The notes below the pieces were generated by a model. The model saw only the letters and a list, made by a program, of their open reading frames with translations. It was not told the DNA's origin and did not search any database. A stretch of DNA of 64,000 nt from Streptosporangium album (GTDB lineage: Bacteria > Actinomycetota > Actinomycetes > Streptosporangiales > Streptosporangiaceae): positions 1,054,001 to 1,118,000 of the forward strand of contig NZ_JACHJU010000002.1 in assembly GCF_014203795.1 (NCBI RefSeq). Direction: 5' to 3'. Numbering within the stretch: the first letter of the stretch is position 1; every line of letters begins with the position of its first letter. Both the position numbers and the translations under genes were made by a program. This document shows positions 13,749 through 23,276 of this stretch, piece by piece.

Positions 13749-14696
13749 GTGACTGTGACCACCGACGGTTCTGTCCGGGGAACGACCCCTGGAAACCCCG
13801 AGAATCCCTGGGGGGACACCAAGACCGCCGGGACCCCTCGCGCTGGGGGAGTCCTCGGCCCGACCGGGCGACCCCGCCCGGTCTTTCCCGACCCGCCTCC
13901 TCGTACGGTGCACGGACCGGCGCGTGTCGTGGCCATGGTCAACCAGAAGGGCGGCGTCGGCAAGACGACCACCACCATCAACCTGGGCGCGGCGCTGGCC
14001 GAGGCCGGGCTCAAGGTGCTGCTGGTCGACTTCGACCCGCAGGGTGCCCTCTCTGTCGGCCTCGGGATCAACCCCCACCAGCTCGATCTGACGGTCTACA
14101 ACCTCCTCATGGAGCGGCAGATCACCGCCAGGGACGTGCTGATGGAGACCGGCGTCGACGGCATGGACCTGCTGCCCAGCAACATCGACCTGTCCGCGGC
14201 CGAAGTCCAGCTCGTCACGGAGGTCGCCCGCGAGCAGGTGCTCGGCCGGGTGATCAAGCCCCTCCTGCCCGAGTACGACGTGTGCCTGATCGACTGCCAG
14301 CCCTCCCTGGGCCTGCTCACGATCAACGCGCTGGCCTGCGCGCACGGCGTCATGGTGCCGTTGGAGTGTGAGTTCTTCGCCCTGCGTGGAGTCGCGCTGC
14401 TCATGGACACCATCATCAAGGTCCAGCAGCGCATCAACGAGGACCTGGTCATCGAGGGCCTGCTCGCCACCATGTACGACGCGCGGACCCTGCACGGCCG
14501 CGAGGTGCTGGCCCGGGTGGTCGAGGCGTTCGACGAGAAGGTGTACCACACGGTGATCAACCGGACGGTCCGCTTCCCCGACGCCACCGTGGCCGGTGAG
14601 CCCATCACCAGCTTCGACTCCTCCTCCCTCGGTGCCAGCGCCTACCGCGAGCTGGCCCGCGAAGTCCTCACCCGGTGGGCCGCGCTGGAGCAGTGA
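13749..14696 (+). CDS. ParA/Soj-type chromosome-partitioning ATPase
   Basis: The 315-residue protein has the deviant Walker A motif VNQKGGVGKTTTTINLG, switch I VDFDPQGALSVGLG and Walker B YDVCLIDCQPSLGLLT. ParA-type ATPases bind DNA with ATP and move or position segregation complexes. An N-terminal Pro/Gly-rich extension of about 55 residues precedes the fold and is probably disordered. GTG at 13749 is chosen because AGGGAGG lies eight bases upstream; the frame is open from 13668 without such a site. No parB is adjacent. It sits just before scpA-scpB, so a role with condensin loading is plausible, as for the equivalent gene in Streptomyces. Confidence 0.92.
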   Translation: MTVTTDGSVRGTTPGNPENPWGDTKTAGTPRAGGVLGPTGRPRPVFPDPPPRTVHGPARVVAMVNQKGGVGKTTTTINLGAALAEAGLKVLLVDFDPQGALSVGLGINPHQLDLTVYNLLMERQITARDVLMETGVDGMDLLPSNIDLSAAEVQLVTEVAREQVLGRVIKPLLPEYDVCLIDCQPSLGLLTINALACAHGVMVPLECEFFALRGVALLMDTIIKVQQRINEDLVIEGLLATMYDARTLHGREVLARVVEAFDEKVYHTVINRTVRFPDATVAGEPITSFDSSSLGASAYRELAREVLTRWAALEQ

Positions 14697-14726
14697 TTGC
14701 GGTCCCGGGTGCGGGACAATGGTGGG

Positions 14727-15551
14727 ATGACCGAGCAGCCAGAGACGGCCGACGACACCTTCAGGGTGCACCTGGAGGTCTTCGAGGGCCCCTTCGACCT
14801 GCTGCTCGGTCTGATCTCCAAGCACAAGCTCGATATCACCGAGGTCTCACTCAGCCAGGTCACCGACGAGTTCATCTCCTACATCCGCGCTCGCGGCCCT
14901 GAGTGGGACCTGGAGCTGACGAGTCACTTCCTGCTCGTCGCGGCCACCCTGCTCGACCTCAAGGCGGCCAGGCTGCTGCCCTCGGGTGAGATCGACGATG
15001 AGGAGGATCTCGCCCTCCTGGAGGCGCGCGACCTGCTGTTCGCCCGCCTTCTGCAGTACCGGGCCTACAAGGAGGTCGCGAAGGTCTTCTCCGGCAGGAT
15101 GGCGGAGGAGGCGCTGCGCTTCCCCCGGACCGTGTCGATGGAGGCACCGTTCGCCGATCTCCTTCCCGAGCTGATCCTGGGCATCGGCCCCGACCGCCTC
15201 GCCCAGCTCGCCCAGCGGGCATTCGCGCCCAAGACCCCTCCGTCCGTCTCCGTCGCCCACATCTACCAACCGCTCGCCAATGTCAGGGACCAGGCGGTTA
15301 TCCTTGTGGAGCGGCTGCGACGGGTGCGCCGGGCGACCTTCCGAGCCCTCACCTCCGACTGCGCCGGCACCTTCGAGGTCGTCGCGCGTTTCCTGGCCGT
15401 CCTGGAGCTCTACCGGGAGGCGGCCGTCTCCTTCGACCAGGTGGAGCCTCTCGGAGAACTGCATGTGACCTGGACCGGCAGTGACGACGGAGACGTCGCC
15501 GTGGCCGACGACTACGACGAGAGCACCAAGAGAGAGCCTGCTCATGACTGA
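14727..15551 (+). CDS. scpA: Segregation and condensation protein A (kleisin)
   Basis: ScpA is the kleisin subunit that bridges the SMC heads in the bacterial condensin complex. The 274-residue protein shows the N-terminal family signature FEGPFDLLLGLISKHKLDI, the helix SQVTDEFISYI and the C-terminal winged-helix region. The ATG at 14727 is used; the frame extends 30 bases further to a TTG without a ribosome site. Its last eight bases overlap the start of scpB, which favours equal output of the two subunits. Confidence 0.94.
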   Translation: MTEQPETADDTFRVHLEVFEGPFDLLLGLISKHKLDITEVSLSQVTDEFISYIRARGPEWDLELTSHFLLVAATLLDLKAARLLPSGEIDDEEDLALLEARDLLFARLLQYRAYKEVAKVFSGRMAEEALRFPRTVSMEAPFADLLPELILGIGPDRLAQLAQRAFAPKTPPSVSVAHIYQPLANVRDQAVILVERLRRVRRATFRALTSDCAGTFEVVARFLAVLELYREAAVSFDQVEPLGELHVTWTGSDDGDVAVADDYDESTKREPAHD

Positions 15552-16101
15552 CGCGGTGCCCGAGCCGAACCTGCGCACCGGGCTGGAGGCCATTCTTCTC
15601 GTGGTCGACGAACCGGTCACCGAGATGACCCTCGCCCAGGTTCTGGAACGGCCCATCAGTGAGGTCGCCGCCGTGCTCCGTCAGCTGTCGGCGGAATACA
15701 CTGAAGGCGGTCGGGGTTTCGACCTGAGAGAGGTCGCGGGCGGCTGGCGGTTCTACACGCGGGCCGAGTGTGCGACCCTCGTGGAGCGGTTCGTCCGCGA
15801 CGGCCAGCAGGCACGGCTCACCCAGGCCGCGCTGGAGACCCTGGCCGTGGTCGCCTACCGGCAGCCGATCAGCCGGGCCCGGGTGGCGGCCGTACGAGGT
15901 GTCAACAGCGACGGTGTCATGCGCACGCTGGTGACGCGAGGGCTGGTCGAAGAGGCCGGCACCGAACCGGAGAGCCAGGCACTGCTCTACCGGACAAGTC
16001 CGTATTTTCTCGAGCGGATGGGCCTGAGGGATCTCGACGAGCTCCCCGAACTGGCGCCGTTCCTGCCCGACGACGTGGAAACCTTAGAGGAGCACAAGTA
16101 G
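15544..16101 (+). CDS. scpB: Segregation and condensation protein B
   Basis: ScpB (185 residues) binds ScpA as a dimer of paired winged-helix domains. Recognisable pieces are LRTGLEAILLVVDEPVTEM at the N-terminus, FDLREVAGGWRFYTR, and LTQAALETLAVVAYRQPISR with VRGVNSDGV, the family signature. The ATG overlaps the last codons of scpA. The stop shares its last base with the GTG of the next gene, so scpA, scpB and the pseudouridine synthase gene read as one translational unit. Confidence 0.94.
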   Translation: MTDAVPEPNLRTGLEAILLVVDEPVTEMTLAQVLERPISEVAAVLRQLSAEYTEGGRGFDLREVAGGWRFYTRAECATLVERFVRDGQQARLTQAALETLAVVAYRQPISRARVAAVRGVNSDGVMRTLVTRGLVEEAGTEPESQALLYRTSPYFLERMGLRDLDELPELAPFLPDDVETLEEHK

Positions 16102-17510
16102 TGAACAGCAGGCGTAGTACCCCGTCCGGTGATGGACGCGGTCAAGGCCGTGGCGGAGCCCCGCGCGGCGGCAACCCCCGAGGCGGCTCCCGCTCCGGCG
16201 GGCCCAGGGGCGGTTCGCAGGGCGGGTTCCGTTCGGACGCTCCGCGTCGTGATGATCGTGGTGGGTTCCGTTCGGACGCTCCGCGTCGCGACGACCGCGG
16301 TGGGTTCCGCGCCGAGCGTGACGGCTCGCGTAGCCGGTACGGCAGGCCCGCCGAGGGGGGGCCGCGTCGTGATGATCGCGGTGGTTCGCAGGGCGGGTTC
16401 CGTTCGGACGCTCCGCGCCGCGACGACCGTGACGCACCTCGTGGTGGTTCGCAGGGCGGGTTCCGTTCGGGCGCTCCGCGCCGTGACGACCGTGGCGGTT
16501 CGCGCGGGTCTTCCGGCTCGGACCGTGGCCGTTCCAACGCGTCCGGCAGCGGTTCCCGTGGCCGGTTCGGCAGGACCGACCGGCGGGACGAGGTCCAGAC
16601 GATCGGAGGCAAGCGAGCCGGCTCGTACGGCGAGCGCCGTCCCGGTGCCGACCGCGGTCCCGCGAAGGCCGAACGCCGGCCCGGCGCGATCGAGAACGAC
16701 CGGTTCAAGACCGCCCGCCAGCCCAAACGCGACTCGGACTTCTACGACAGGGACTACGTCGACGAGCGCGACACCACCGAGGTCCCCGACGGCGTCCGGC
16801 TGCAGAAGGTCCTGGCCCAGGCGGGCGTGGCCAGCCGGCGGGCCTGCGAGGACATGATCGGCGATGGCCGGGTGACGGTCGACGGCCAGGTGGTCCGGCG
16901 CTTCGGCGCCCGGGTCGATCCGGCCAAGCAGGTCATCCACGTCGACGGCAAGCGCCTGCCGACAATGCCTGACCTGGTCTACCTCGCCATCAACAAGCCG
17001 ATCGGCGTCGTCAGCACCATGTCCGACCCCGACGGCCGTCCCTCGCTGGCCGATTTCGTGGCCGACCGCACCGAGCGGCTGTTCCACGTGGGCCGCCTGG
17101 ACACCGAGACCGAAGGCCTCATCCTGCTCACCAACGACGGCGAGCTGGCCAACCGGCTCACCCACCCGAGTTACGGCGTGCAGAAGAAGTACTGGGCGAA
17201 GGTCCCCGGCAGGATCGAGCGTGACCTGGGCCGCCGCCTGAAGAAGGGCATCGAGCTGGAGGACGGCATCGCCAAGGCCGACTCCTTCACCCTGGTCCAG
17301 GAGCACGGACAGCAGGCGCTGGTGGAGATCGTCCTGCACGAGGGCCGCAAGCACATCGTCCGGCGCATGCTGGAGGAGGTCGGGCACCCGGTCATCGACC
17401 TGGCCCGCATCGAGTTCGGGCCGGTCAAGCTCGGCCGTCTCAAGCCGGGCACCGTCCGTGCGCTGAGCCTCAAGGAAGTCGGCGAGCTCTACGCCGCCGT
17501 CGGCCTGTAA
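16101..17510 (+). CDS. 23S rRNA pseudouridine synthase, RluB/RsuA family, with Arg/Gly/Asp-rich N-terminal extension
   Basis: This 469-residue enzyme isomerises uridine in rRNA. Its ordered part starts near residue 230 with an S4 RNA-binding domain (VRLQKVLAQAGVASRRACED), followed by the catalytic domain with the Asp-containing GRLDTETEGLILLTNDG motif, KKYWAKVPG and HIVRRMLEEVGHPV. The first 200 residues are a disordered, repetitive extension built on GGFRSDAPRRDDR units with RGG-like composition, probably an RNA-binding tail. Extensions of this kind are common in actinobacterial homologues, but the number of repeats varies. The GTG start overlaps the scpB stop by one base. Confidence 0.92.
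   Translation: MNSRRSTPSGDGRGQGRGGAPRGGNPRGGSRSGGPRGGSQGGFRSDAPRRDDRGGFRSDAPRRDDRGGFRAERDGSRSRYGRPAEGGPRRDDRGGSQGGFRSDAPRRDDRDAPRGGSQGGFRSGAPRRDDRGGSRGSSGSDRGRSNASGSGSRGRFGRTDRRDEVQTIGGKRAGSYGERRPGADRGPAKAERRPGAIENDRFKTARQPKRDSDFYDRDYVDERDTTEVPDGVRLQKVLAQAGVASRRACEDMIGDGRVTVDGQVVRRFGARVDPAKQVIHVDGKRLPTMPDLVYLAINKPIGVVSTMSDPDGRPSLADFVADRTERLFHVGRLDTETEGLILLTNDGELANRLTHPSYGVQKKYWAKVPGRIERDLGRRLKKGIELEDGIAKADSFTLVQEHGQQALVEIVLHEGRKHIVRRMLEEVGHPVIDLARIEFGPVKLGRLKPGTVRALSLKEVGELYAAVGL
16213..16515 (+). repeat. Tandem coding repeats (GGFRSDAPRRDDR units) in the pseudouridine synthase gene
   Basis: At least five degenerate direct repeats share the DNA core GGGTTCCGTTCGGACGCTCC or close variants, at about 16225, 16263, 16397 and 16459 with a partial copy at 16303. 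Spacing is multiples of three, so the reading frame is kept. They encode Arg/Gly/Asp-rich units. The near identity at DNA level suggests recent slippage or recombination. Confidence 0.85.
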
Positions 17511-17535
17511 TCTTCCTGGACACGCACGGTTTCGA

Positions 17536-17567
17536 CACGCCGGATCGCCTGCGGGCGGTCCGGCGTG
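17536..17567 (+). terminator. Hairpin between the pseudouridine synthase gene and aroH
   Basis: The arms CACGCCGGATCGCC and GGCGGTCCGGCGTG pair over 14 bases with one G-T wobble and a short loop. The hairpin ends 20 bases before the aroH start, just ahead of its GGAGG site. It may terminate the segregation operon or control aroH translation. Position alone cannot tell these apart. Confidence 0.5.
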
Positions 17568-17587
17568 AACGGTATGGAGGAGCGACG

Positions 17588-17947
17588 ATGGTGCGGGCGA
17601 TTCGGGGCGCGATCCAGGTCGAGGGCAACGACCGGGAGGCCATCCTGTCAGGGGTGACCGAGCTGGTCACCGAGGTGATGGAGCGTAACAGGCTCACCAC
17701 CGACGACGTGATCAGTGTGATCTTCACGGCCACCCCTGACCTGACCGCGGAGTTTCCCGCCCTCGCCGCCCGCAAGCTGGGCTTCCACGACGTCCCGCTG
17801 ATCTGCGCGTCCGAGATCGACGTTCCGGGCGCGCTCCCCCATGTCGTACGGCTGATGGCCCACGTGGAGACCGATCGGCCACGCCAGGAGATCCAGCACG
17901 TCTACCTGCGGGGGGCGGCGGCCCTACGTGTGGACATCGCTCAGTGA
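17588..17947 (+). CDS. aroH: Chorismate mutase, AroH type
   Basis: This 119-residue protein belongs to the small trimeric AroH (Bacillus-type) chorismate mutase fold, which turns chorismate into prephenate. Signature parts are MVRAIRGAIQVEGNDREAIL with the catalytic Arg, the SVIFTATPDLTAEFPA strand-helix and the C-terminal HVYLRGAAALR with Arg. It lies immediately before prephenate dehydrogenase, so the pair makes the two steps from chorismate to 4-hydroxyphenylpyruvate. ATG follows GGAGG. Confidence 0.93.
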   Translation: MVRAIRGAIQVEGNDREAILSGVTELVTEVMERNRLTTDDVISVIFTATPDLTAEFPALAARKLGFHDVPLICASEIDVPGALPHVVRLMAHVETDRPRQEIQHVYLRGAAALRVDIAQ

Positions 17948-17990
17948 CCTTGTCATGCGCCACCAAGCCCAAGAAGCCCGGGGAGCACGC

Positions 17991-19064
17991 GTGAGCGGTC
18001 TCGAGAGCGTCCTTGTCGTCGGAACCGGCCTGATCGGCACCTCCGTCGCCCTGGCCCTGCGCGAGCAGGGGATCACCGTCTACCTGGCCGACCGTGACGA
18101 AGGCGCCGTACGGCTGGCACGCGAGTTGGGCGCCGGCACCGAGTGGACCGCCGGGCGGACCGTGGATCTCGCGGTCATCGCGGTCCCCCCGCAGATGGTC
18201 GCCGACCGGCTCGCCGACCTTCAGGAGGCCCGGGTCGCCCGGTTCTACACCGATGTGGCGAGTGTCAAGGTGCTCCCGCTCCAGCAGGCCGCCGACCTCC
18301 GCTGCGACCTGACCACCTACATCGCCGGACACCCGCTGGCGGGCCGGGAGCGTTCGGGGCCCGCCGCGGCCCGGGCCGACCTGTTCCTGGGCCGTCCCTG
18401 GGCGCTGTGCCCGACGGAGGAGACCTCGCCCGACGCGGTCGAGGCCCTGTTGGGGCTGATCAAGCTCTGTGGCGGCGAGGCCGTCAGGGTCGAGGCGTCC
18501 GAGCACGACCGGGCCGTCGCGGTCGTCTCCCATGCTCCGCACGTGGCCGCCGCGGCGGTGGCCGCCCGGCTCGCCGCCGCGCCGGCGACCGCGCTCGGCC
18601 TGGCAGGGCAGGGCGTCCGCGACGTCACGCGCATCGCGGCCGGCGACCCCGGCCTGTGGACCGGGATCCTGTCGGGCAACGCGCTGCCGGTGGCCGACGT
18701 GCTGGAGAAGGTGGCCGCCGACCTGGCGGCCGTGGCCGCCTCGCTGCGTGCCTCCGCCGATCCGGAGGCCATGGGGCAGGTGACCGAGCTGCTGCACCGC
18801 GGTGTCGCCGGCACGGACCGGATCCCCGGCAAGCACGGAGGTCCCGCGCGCGCCTACGCGACCGTCCAGGTCATCATCGGCGACCGTCCGGGCGAGCTGG
18901 CCCGGCTGTTCCAGGTGGCCGAGGAGGCAGGCGTCAACATCGAGGACGTCCGGCTGGAGCACGCCCCCGGCCTGCCGCTGGGCGCCGCCGACCTGTCCGT
19001 GCAGCCGGAGGCGGTGGCCGCGCTGTCGGCGGCACTGCGCGCGCACGGCTGGCACCTGCCGTAA
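17991..19064 (+). CDS. tyrA: Prephenate dehydrogenase with C-terminal ACT domain
   Basis: The 357-residue enzyme oxidatively decarboxylates prephenate to 4-hydroxyphenylpyruvate with NAD(P). It has the dinucleotide motif VLVVGTGLIGTSVALAL, the catalytic His region YIAGHPLAGRERSG, the helical dimerisation domain, and an ACT domain from about residue 285 (VQVIIGDRPGELARLFQVAEEAG) that usually binds tyrosine for feedback control. GTG at 17991 is selected because GGGGAG lies six bases upstream; the frame runs back to 17928 and would overlap aroH. Confidence 0.93.
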   Translation: MSGLESVLVVGTGLIGTSVALALREQGITVYLADRDEGAVRLARELGAGTEWTAGRTVDLAVIAVPPQMVADRLADLQEARVARFYTDVASVKVLPLQQAADLRCDLTTYIAGHPLAGRERSGPAAARADLFLGRPWALCPTEETSPDAVEALLGLIKLCGGEAVRVEASEHDRAVAVVSHAPHVAAAAVAARLAAAPATALGLAGQGVRDVTRIAAGDPGLWTGILSGNALPVADVLEKVAADLAAVAASLRASADPEAMGQVTELLHRGVAGTDRIPGKHGGPARAYATVQVIIGDRPGELARLFQVAEEAGVNIEDVRLEHAPGLPLGAADLSVQPEAVAALSAALRAHGWHLP

Positions 19065-19075
19065 CGCCCTGCCTG

Positions 19076-19101
19076 CCCCGGCCCGCTCCGGCGGGCCGGG
19101 G
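19076..19101. terminator. Perfect 11-bp GC hairpin after tyrA
   Basis: CCCCGGCCCGC and GCGGGCCGGGG flank a TCCG loop, 11 bases after the tyrA stop and before cmk. It is a strong intrinsic-type hairpin and probably ends the aroH-tyrA transcript. Confidence 0.75.
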
Positions 19102-19194
19102 CGGGCCCTTCCCGAGCCGATCGATGCGTGTTCCCGCTCCCGCTCCCGGTAGCCTCGTACAGACAATTGAAGCGGGTTGCAAGGGAGAGGCGCC

Positions 19195-19851
19195 GTGACC
19201 GGACTGGTCGTCGCCATGGACGGTCCTTCGGGGTCGGGCAAGTCGAGTGCGTCGCGTGGGGTCGCGCGAGCGCTGGGACTGCGTTATCTCGACACCGGAG
19301 CGATGTACCGGGCCGTCACGTGGTGGATGCTCGAGCAGGGTGTCGACCTCACGGACCCGGCAGCGATCACCGCCAGGGCGCTGGACCCGGTTCTCTCGAT
19401 GGGCACCGATCCTGACGCGCCCACGGTGGCCGTGGACGGCGCCGACGCCGCCGTGGCCATCCGCACCTCCGAGGTCACCGCCGCCGTCTCCGCGGTCAGC
19501 GCGGTGCCCAAGGTGCGGCGTCGGCTGGTGGCCGAGCAGCGTGAGATCATCGGTGGGGGCGGCATCGTCGTCGAGGGCCGTGACATCGGCACGGTGGTCA
19601 CCCCCGGAGCCCCGGTCAAGATCTATCTGACCGCGAGCGCGGACGCCCGGGCGCTCCGCCGTACGGCGGAGCTGACCGGGACCACGGTGGAGGCGCAGAG
19701 GGCCGCGATGGCCCGGCGCGACACCCTGGACTCCACGAGAAAGACCGACCCACTTGCCATGGCGGCCGACGCCGTCGAACTGGACACCACGGCGCTGAAC
19801 CTGGAAGAGGTCATCGCCGAGGTGCTACGTGTGATTAAGGAAAAGGCGTGA
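19195..19851 (+). CDS. cmk: Cytidylate kinase
   Basis: Cmk (218 residues) phosphorylates CMP and dCMP. It shows the P-loop [36 protein letters not shown] (substrate side), [14 protein letters not shown] and the lid region [14 protein letters not shown]. The GTG at 19195 follows GGGAGAGG; the longer frame from 19177 lacks a ribosome site. Its last codons overlap the der start as GTGA, the usual cmk-der coupling in actinobacteria. Confidence 0.95.
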   Translation: MTGLVVAMDGPSGSGKSSASRGVARALGLRYLDTGAMYRAVTWWMLEQGVDLTDPAAITARALDPVLSMGTDPDAPTVAVDGADAAVAIRTSEVTAAVSAVSAVPKVRRRLVAEQREIIGGGGIVVEGRDIGTVVTPGAPVKIYLTASADARALRRTAELTGTTVEAQRAAMARRDTLDSTRKTDPLAMAADAVELDTTALNLEEVIAEVLRVIKEKA

Positions 19852-21269
19852 CCGGGGAAGAAGAAAGCGGCTGGATCGAGGCTGAGCTGGCCGATCTGGG
19901 TACCGACAACAGCTCTGAGAACGAGGGCCCGGACGAGGGCCCGCAGCCGGTCGTGGCCGTGGTGGGCCGCCCCAACGTGGGCAAGTCCACCCTGGTCAAC
20001 CGGATCATCGGCCGCCGGGAGGCGGTCGTGGAGGACGTGCCGGGCGTGACCCGCGACCGGGTCACCTACGACGCCACCTGGCGCGGACGCCGGTTCACGG
20101 TGGTCGACACCGGCGGCTGGGATCCCGACGCGACCGGGATGGCACTGAAGATCGCCGAGCAGGCGCAGGTCGCGGCCGAGCTGGCCGACGTGATCCTGTT
20201 CGTGGTGGACGCCGTGGTCGGCGTGACCGACGCCGACGAGATCGTCGGCCACGTGCTGCGTGGCTCCGGCAAGCCGGTCATCCTGGCCGCGAACAAGGTC
20301 GACAACCAGCAGATGGAGCTGGAGGCCGCCGCTCTGTGGTCTCTCGGCCTGGGCGAGCCGCAGCCGGTCTCGGCCCTGCACGGCCGCTCCAGCGGCGACC
20401 TGCTGGACGTGATCCTGGACAAGCTGCCGGAGACGCCGCAGCAGCGTTTCGGCGTCGAACGCGGTCCACGTCGCGTGGCCCTGGTGGGCAAGCCCAACGT
20501 GGGCAAGTCCTCCCTGCTGAACCAGCTTGCGGGGGAGGAGCGTGTGCTCGTCGACCCGATGGCGGGCACCACTCGCGACCCGGTCGACGAGCTGGTCCAG
20601 CTCGGCGGCAAGACCTGGCGTTTCGTGGACACCGCGGGTATCCGCCGGCGTGACCGTGAGCTGAAGGGCGCCGACTTCTACGCGAGCATGCGCACCCGGG
20701 GAGCCCTGGAGCGCTCGGAGATCGCGGTCGTGCTCATCGACGCCAGCGACGTGCTGACCGAGCAGGACCTGCGGATCATCTCCCTGGTGATCGAGTCGGG
20801 CCGTGCCATGGTCGTGGCGTTCAACAAGTGGGACCTCCTCGACGAGGACCGCCGCTACTACCTGGAAAAGGAGATCGACCGCCAGCTCGTCCGCGTGCCG
20901 TGGGCGCTGCGGGTCAACATCTCCGCCAGGACCGGCTGGCATGTGGAGAGGCTCGTCCCGGCGATCGAGAAGGCGCTCGACTCCTGGTCCACCCGGGTTC
21001 CCACGGCGCGCCTCAACGCCTTCCTCACCGACCTGGTGGCGGCCACCCCGCCCCCGGTCCGGGGCGGCAAGCAGCCCAAGATCCTCTTCGCCACCCAGGC
21101 GTCGACGGAGCCGCCCAAGTTCGTGCTGTTCACCTCGGGCTTCCTCGAGGAGACCTACCGCCGCTTCATCGAGCGCCGGATCCGCGAGGAGTTCGGCTTC
21201 GCCGGCTCTCCTCTCGAGGTCACGATGAAGATCCGCGAGAAGCGGCAGGGACAGAAGCAGAAGAAGTGA
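19848..21269 (+). CDS. der: Ribosome-assembly GTPase Der (EngA)
   Basis: Der is a double-GTPase needed for 50S subunit maturation. The 473-residue protein contains two G domains: the first with [18 protein letters not shown] and NKVD, the second with [18 protein letters not shown] and NKWD. A KH-like domain follows from about residue 375 ([17 protein letters not shown]). The basic C-terminal tail ends in Lys/Gln-rich residues. A 30-residue acidic N-terminal extension precedes the first G domain, as in other actinomycetes. It overlaps cmk by four bases. Confidence 0.97.
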   Translation: MTGEEESGWIEAELADLGTDNSSENEGPDEGPQPVVAVVGRPNVGKSTLVNRIIGRREAVVEDVPGVTRDRVTYDATWRGRRFTVVDTGGWDPDATGMALKIAEQAQVAAELADVILFVVDAVVGVTDADEIVGHVLRGSGKPVILAANKVDNQQMELEAAALWSLGLGEPQPVSALHGRSSGDLLDVILDKLPETPQQRFGVERGPRRVALVGKPNVGKSSLLNQLAGEERVLVDPMAGTTRDPVDELVQLGGKTWRFVDTAGIRRRDRELKGADFYASMRTRGALERSEIAVVLIDASDVLTEQDLRIISLVIESGRAMVVAFNKWDLLDEDRRYYLEKEIDRQLVRVPWALRVNISARTGWHVERLVPAIEKALDSWSTRVPTARLNAFLTDLVAATPPPVRGGKQPKILFATQASTEPPKFVLFTSGFLEETYRRFIERRIREEFGFAGSPLEVTMKIREKRQGQKQKK

Positions 21270-21282
21270 CGTGAACGCGACG

Positions 21283-21312
21283 CGGACGGCCCGGCACATG
21301 CCGGGCCGTCCG
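21283..21312. terminator. Perfect 14-bp hairpin after der
   Basis: CGGACGGCCCGGCA and its exact complement flank a two-base CA centre (21283-21296 and 21299-21312), 13 bases after the der stop. It is a strong candidate terminator for the cmk-der unit. Confidence 0.8.
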
Positions 21313-21342
21313 TCGGTTCCGGCCTCTGCCGTACGGTGTTGA

Positions 21343-21567
21343 CGTGCGGAGACGCGTCATCCGCACCGGCCGTCCGGCGCGCCGGCGGCGGACGCCGCGG
21401 TCCCCGCCGGGCCGGGGGAGCTCGGGGCCGAGTTCACCGCGACCCTGGTGGCCCGGCACAGCGGCAAGTGCCTGGATGTGGCGGCCGCCGGCATGAACAA
21501 CGGTGCCAACGTCCAGCAGTGGACCTGCCTGTACCACCAGCGCAACCAGGAGTGGCGACTCGCCTGA
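21343..21567 (+). pseudogene. Remnant of a ricin-type beta-trefoil lectin domain
   Basis: One frame reads FTATLVARHSGKCLDVAAAG, then GANVQQWTC and NQEWRLA before TGA. This is the carbohydrate-binding subdomain pattern of ricin-B lectins (Gly-Lys-Cys-Leu-Asp-Val and the Q-x-W motif). Only about one subdomain remains. The frame has a stop just upstream (21340) and no good start with a ribosome site, so this looks like the 3' end of a lost secreted enzyme or lectin. It lies between der and the exporter gene and is flanked by two terminator hairpins. Confidence 0.6.
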
Positions 21568-21640
21568 CCCGGTCGCTCACACCACCGCAGGCCCGTGGTC
21601 CGCGCCGTCGGGGCGAGTGAGCCGCCGTACGCCGTACTCC

Positions 21641-21676
21641 GGCCGCCCACGTCGGGTGCGTCCGACGTGGGCGGCC
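21641..21676. terminator. Perfect 15-bp hairpin, bidirectional terminator
   Basis: GGCCGCCCACGTCGG and its exact complement enclose a six-base loop. It lies 10 bases beyond the stop of the MFS exporter gene (minus strand) and 74 bases after the lectin remnant on the plus strand, and can serve both. Confidence 0.8.
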
Positions 21677-21685
21677 CCCCACCCC

Positions 21686-23272
21686 TTACGGAGTCCCGGA
21701 TCCGCCTGCCGTCCCTGGCCGGTTCGGCAGCAGCAGCGCGATCAGCGCTCCCGCCGTACACAGGGCGGCGGTGATCAGGAAGATCTCGCTGTACTCGGTG
21801 TGCAGGGCGGCCTGGACCCGGTCACCGTACTCGGCCAGCCGCCGGGTGTAGACGGCGGGATCCACGCCGAACGGCAGCGGCGTGTCCAGATCGGCGGTGA
21901 GCGACTGGAACCGGTGGAAGCCCCAGGCCGACAGTCCGGCGACGCCGAGCAGCATGCCCATCATCCGGGCCACGACCACGGCCGCGGACGCCACGCCGTG
22001 CTGGGCGGCCGGAACGGCCCGCAGCACCGCTGAGGAGACAGGAGCGATCACCACGCCCAGGCCGAGCCCCGCGATGACGAGGTCGACGTCCATGCGATGC
22101 CCGGCGGCGGCCAGATCCAGGGGCCACTGGCCGATCCGGGCATAGCCGACCGCGGCGAGCGCCAGCCCGGCCACCGCCACCGCCCGCTCGCCGTACCGGC
22201 GGGCCATGACCCCGCCCAGCAGCGCGGCCACCGAGAGGGCGACGAGGAAACGCGACAGCACCAGCGCCCCGTCCAGCGTCCCCAGCCCCAGCAGCGTCTG
22301 CGCGGACAGCTGCACGTCCACGAGCGTGACCAGCAGTGCCGCGCCCGTCAGGAAGCTCACCCCGAGGGTGGCGAAGAACGGGCCGCGCAGCACCCCCGCC
22401 ATGTCGATCAGCCGGGTCGGGGACCGTCCCTCCCACCAGACGAACGCGGAGGCGGCCACCACTCCGGCCGCGATCGCGGGCAGGCCCCACGGAGGAAGGA
22501 CCGACCTGCTCGGGTCGGGGTTGTAGAGTCCGGCCACGAGCAGGCCCAGCGCGAGGGCCAGCAGCAGGCCGCCGGCCAGGTCGACGCGGGCACTGGGGGC
22601 CGGAGCGCGCACCGGTGGCGGCACGGACCGCTGTACGGCGATCGCGGCCACGGCGACCAGGGGAAGGTTCAGCCAGAAGATCGACCGCCAGCCGCCGAAC
22701 GTTATGCCGCCCAGATGCAACGTCGCGGGCACCCCGGCGGTGAGGGCCGCGCCGTACAGAGGACCGAGCACGCTGCCGAGCTCCTGGGCGGCGCCGACCG
22801 CGCCGAGGGCCACCGGGCGGTCGTGCTCGTCCCACAGGTCCCCGGCCATGGCCATGGTGATGGGCAGCAGCGCACCGCCCGCGACGCCCTGCAGGCCGCG
22901 CCCGGCGGCCAGCCAGGGGACCGTGTCGCCCAGCGCGGTGACGACCGAGCCGGCCGCGAAGCCCGCCAGGCAGAGGTGGATCAGCGGGCGCCTGCCGTAC
23001 CGGTCGGAGAGCCGGCCGAGCAGCGGCATGGCGGCGATGTAGCCCAGCAGGAAGCCGGTGATGATCGGGGTGGCCCGCTCCAGGTGGTTCAGCGGGACGT
23101 CGGCGTCCTTGGCGATGTCGACGAGGACGGTGACCACGACGTAGGCGTCCAGGGCCGCCAGGAGCACCGCTGTGCCGCCGGCACCGAGGGCGATCCGCCG
23201 CCGGGCCTTTTGGCCACCGCCGGACATGGGGTGGAGCGGGTCGACGGTGGGCCGCGCCGCAGGCTCGGTCAT
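21686..23272 (-). CDS. MFS exporter, 14-helix DHA2 type, P55-like
   Basis: The 528-residue integral membrane protein has about 14 hydrophobic segments. The major facilitator motif A is [12 protein letters not shown] in the first cytoplasmic loop, and the antiporter-type motif C is approximated by [17 protein letters not shown]. It starts four bases after an LppX/LprG-like lipoprotein gene. That pairing and length match the mycobacterial lprG-Rv1410c (P55) operon, where the pair exports triacylated lipids to the cell envelope and affects drug tolerance. By analogy the substrate may be a lipid; a multidrug role is the alternative. Confidence 0.85.
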   Translation of the reverse strand: MTEPAARPTVDPLHPMSGGGQKARRRIALGAGGTAVLLAALDAYVVVTVLVDIAKDADVPLNHLERATPIITGFLLGYIAAMPLLGRLSDRYGRRPLIHLCLAGFAAGSVVTALGDTVPWLAAGRGLQGVAGGALLPITMAMAGDLWDEHDRPVALGAVGAAQELGSVLGPLYGAALTAGVPATLHLGGITFGGWRSIFWLNLPLVAVAAIAVQRSVPPPVRAPAPSARVDLAGGLLLALALGLLVAGLYNPDPSRSVLPPWGLPAIAAGVVAASAFVWWEGRSPTRLIDMAGVLRGPFFATLGVSFLTGAALLVTLVDVQLSAQTLLGLGTLDGALVLSRFLVALSVAALLGGVMARRYGERAVAVAGLALAAVGYARIGQWPLDLAAAGHRMDVDLVIAGLGLGVVIAPVSSAVLRAVPAAQHGVASAAVVVARMMGMLLGVAGLSAWGFHRFQSLTADLDTPLPFGVDPAVYTRRLAEYGDRVQAALHTEYSEIFLITAALCTAGALIALLLPNRPGTAGGSGTP

Positions 23273-23276
23273 GGGG

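Noticed and set aside
16213..16515. CRISPR-like array
   Set aside because: The repeats are in frame, lack unique spacers of constant length, and encode the Arg/Gly tail of an rRNA pseudouridine synthase.
19623..21299. A 558-codon frame antisense to der
   Set aside because: Same antisense effect; der is certain.
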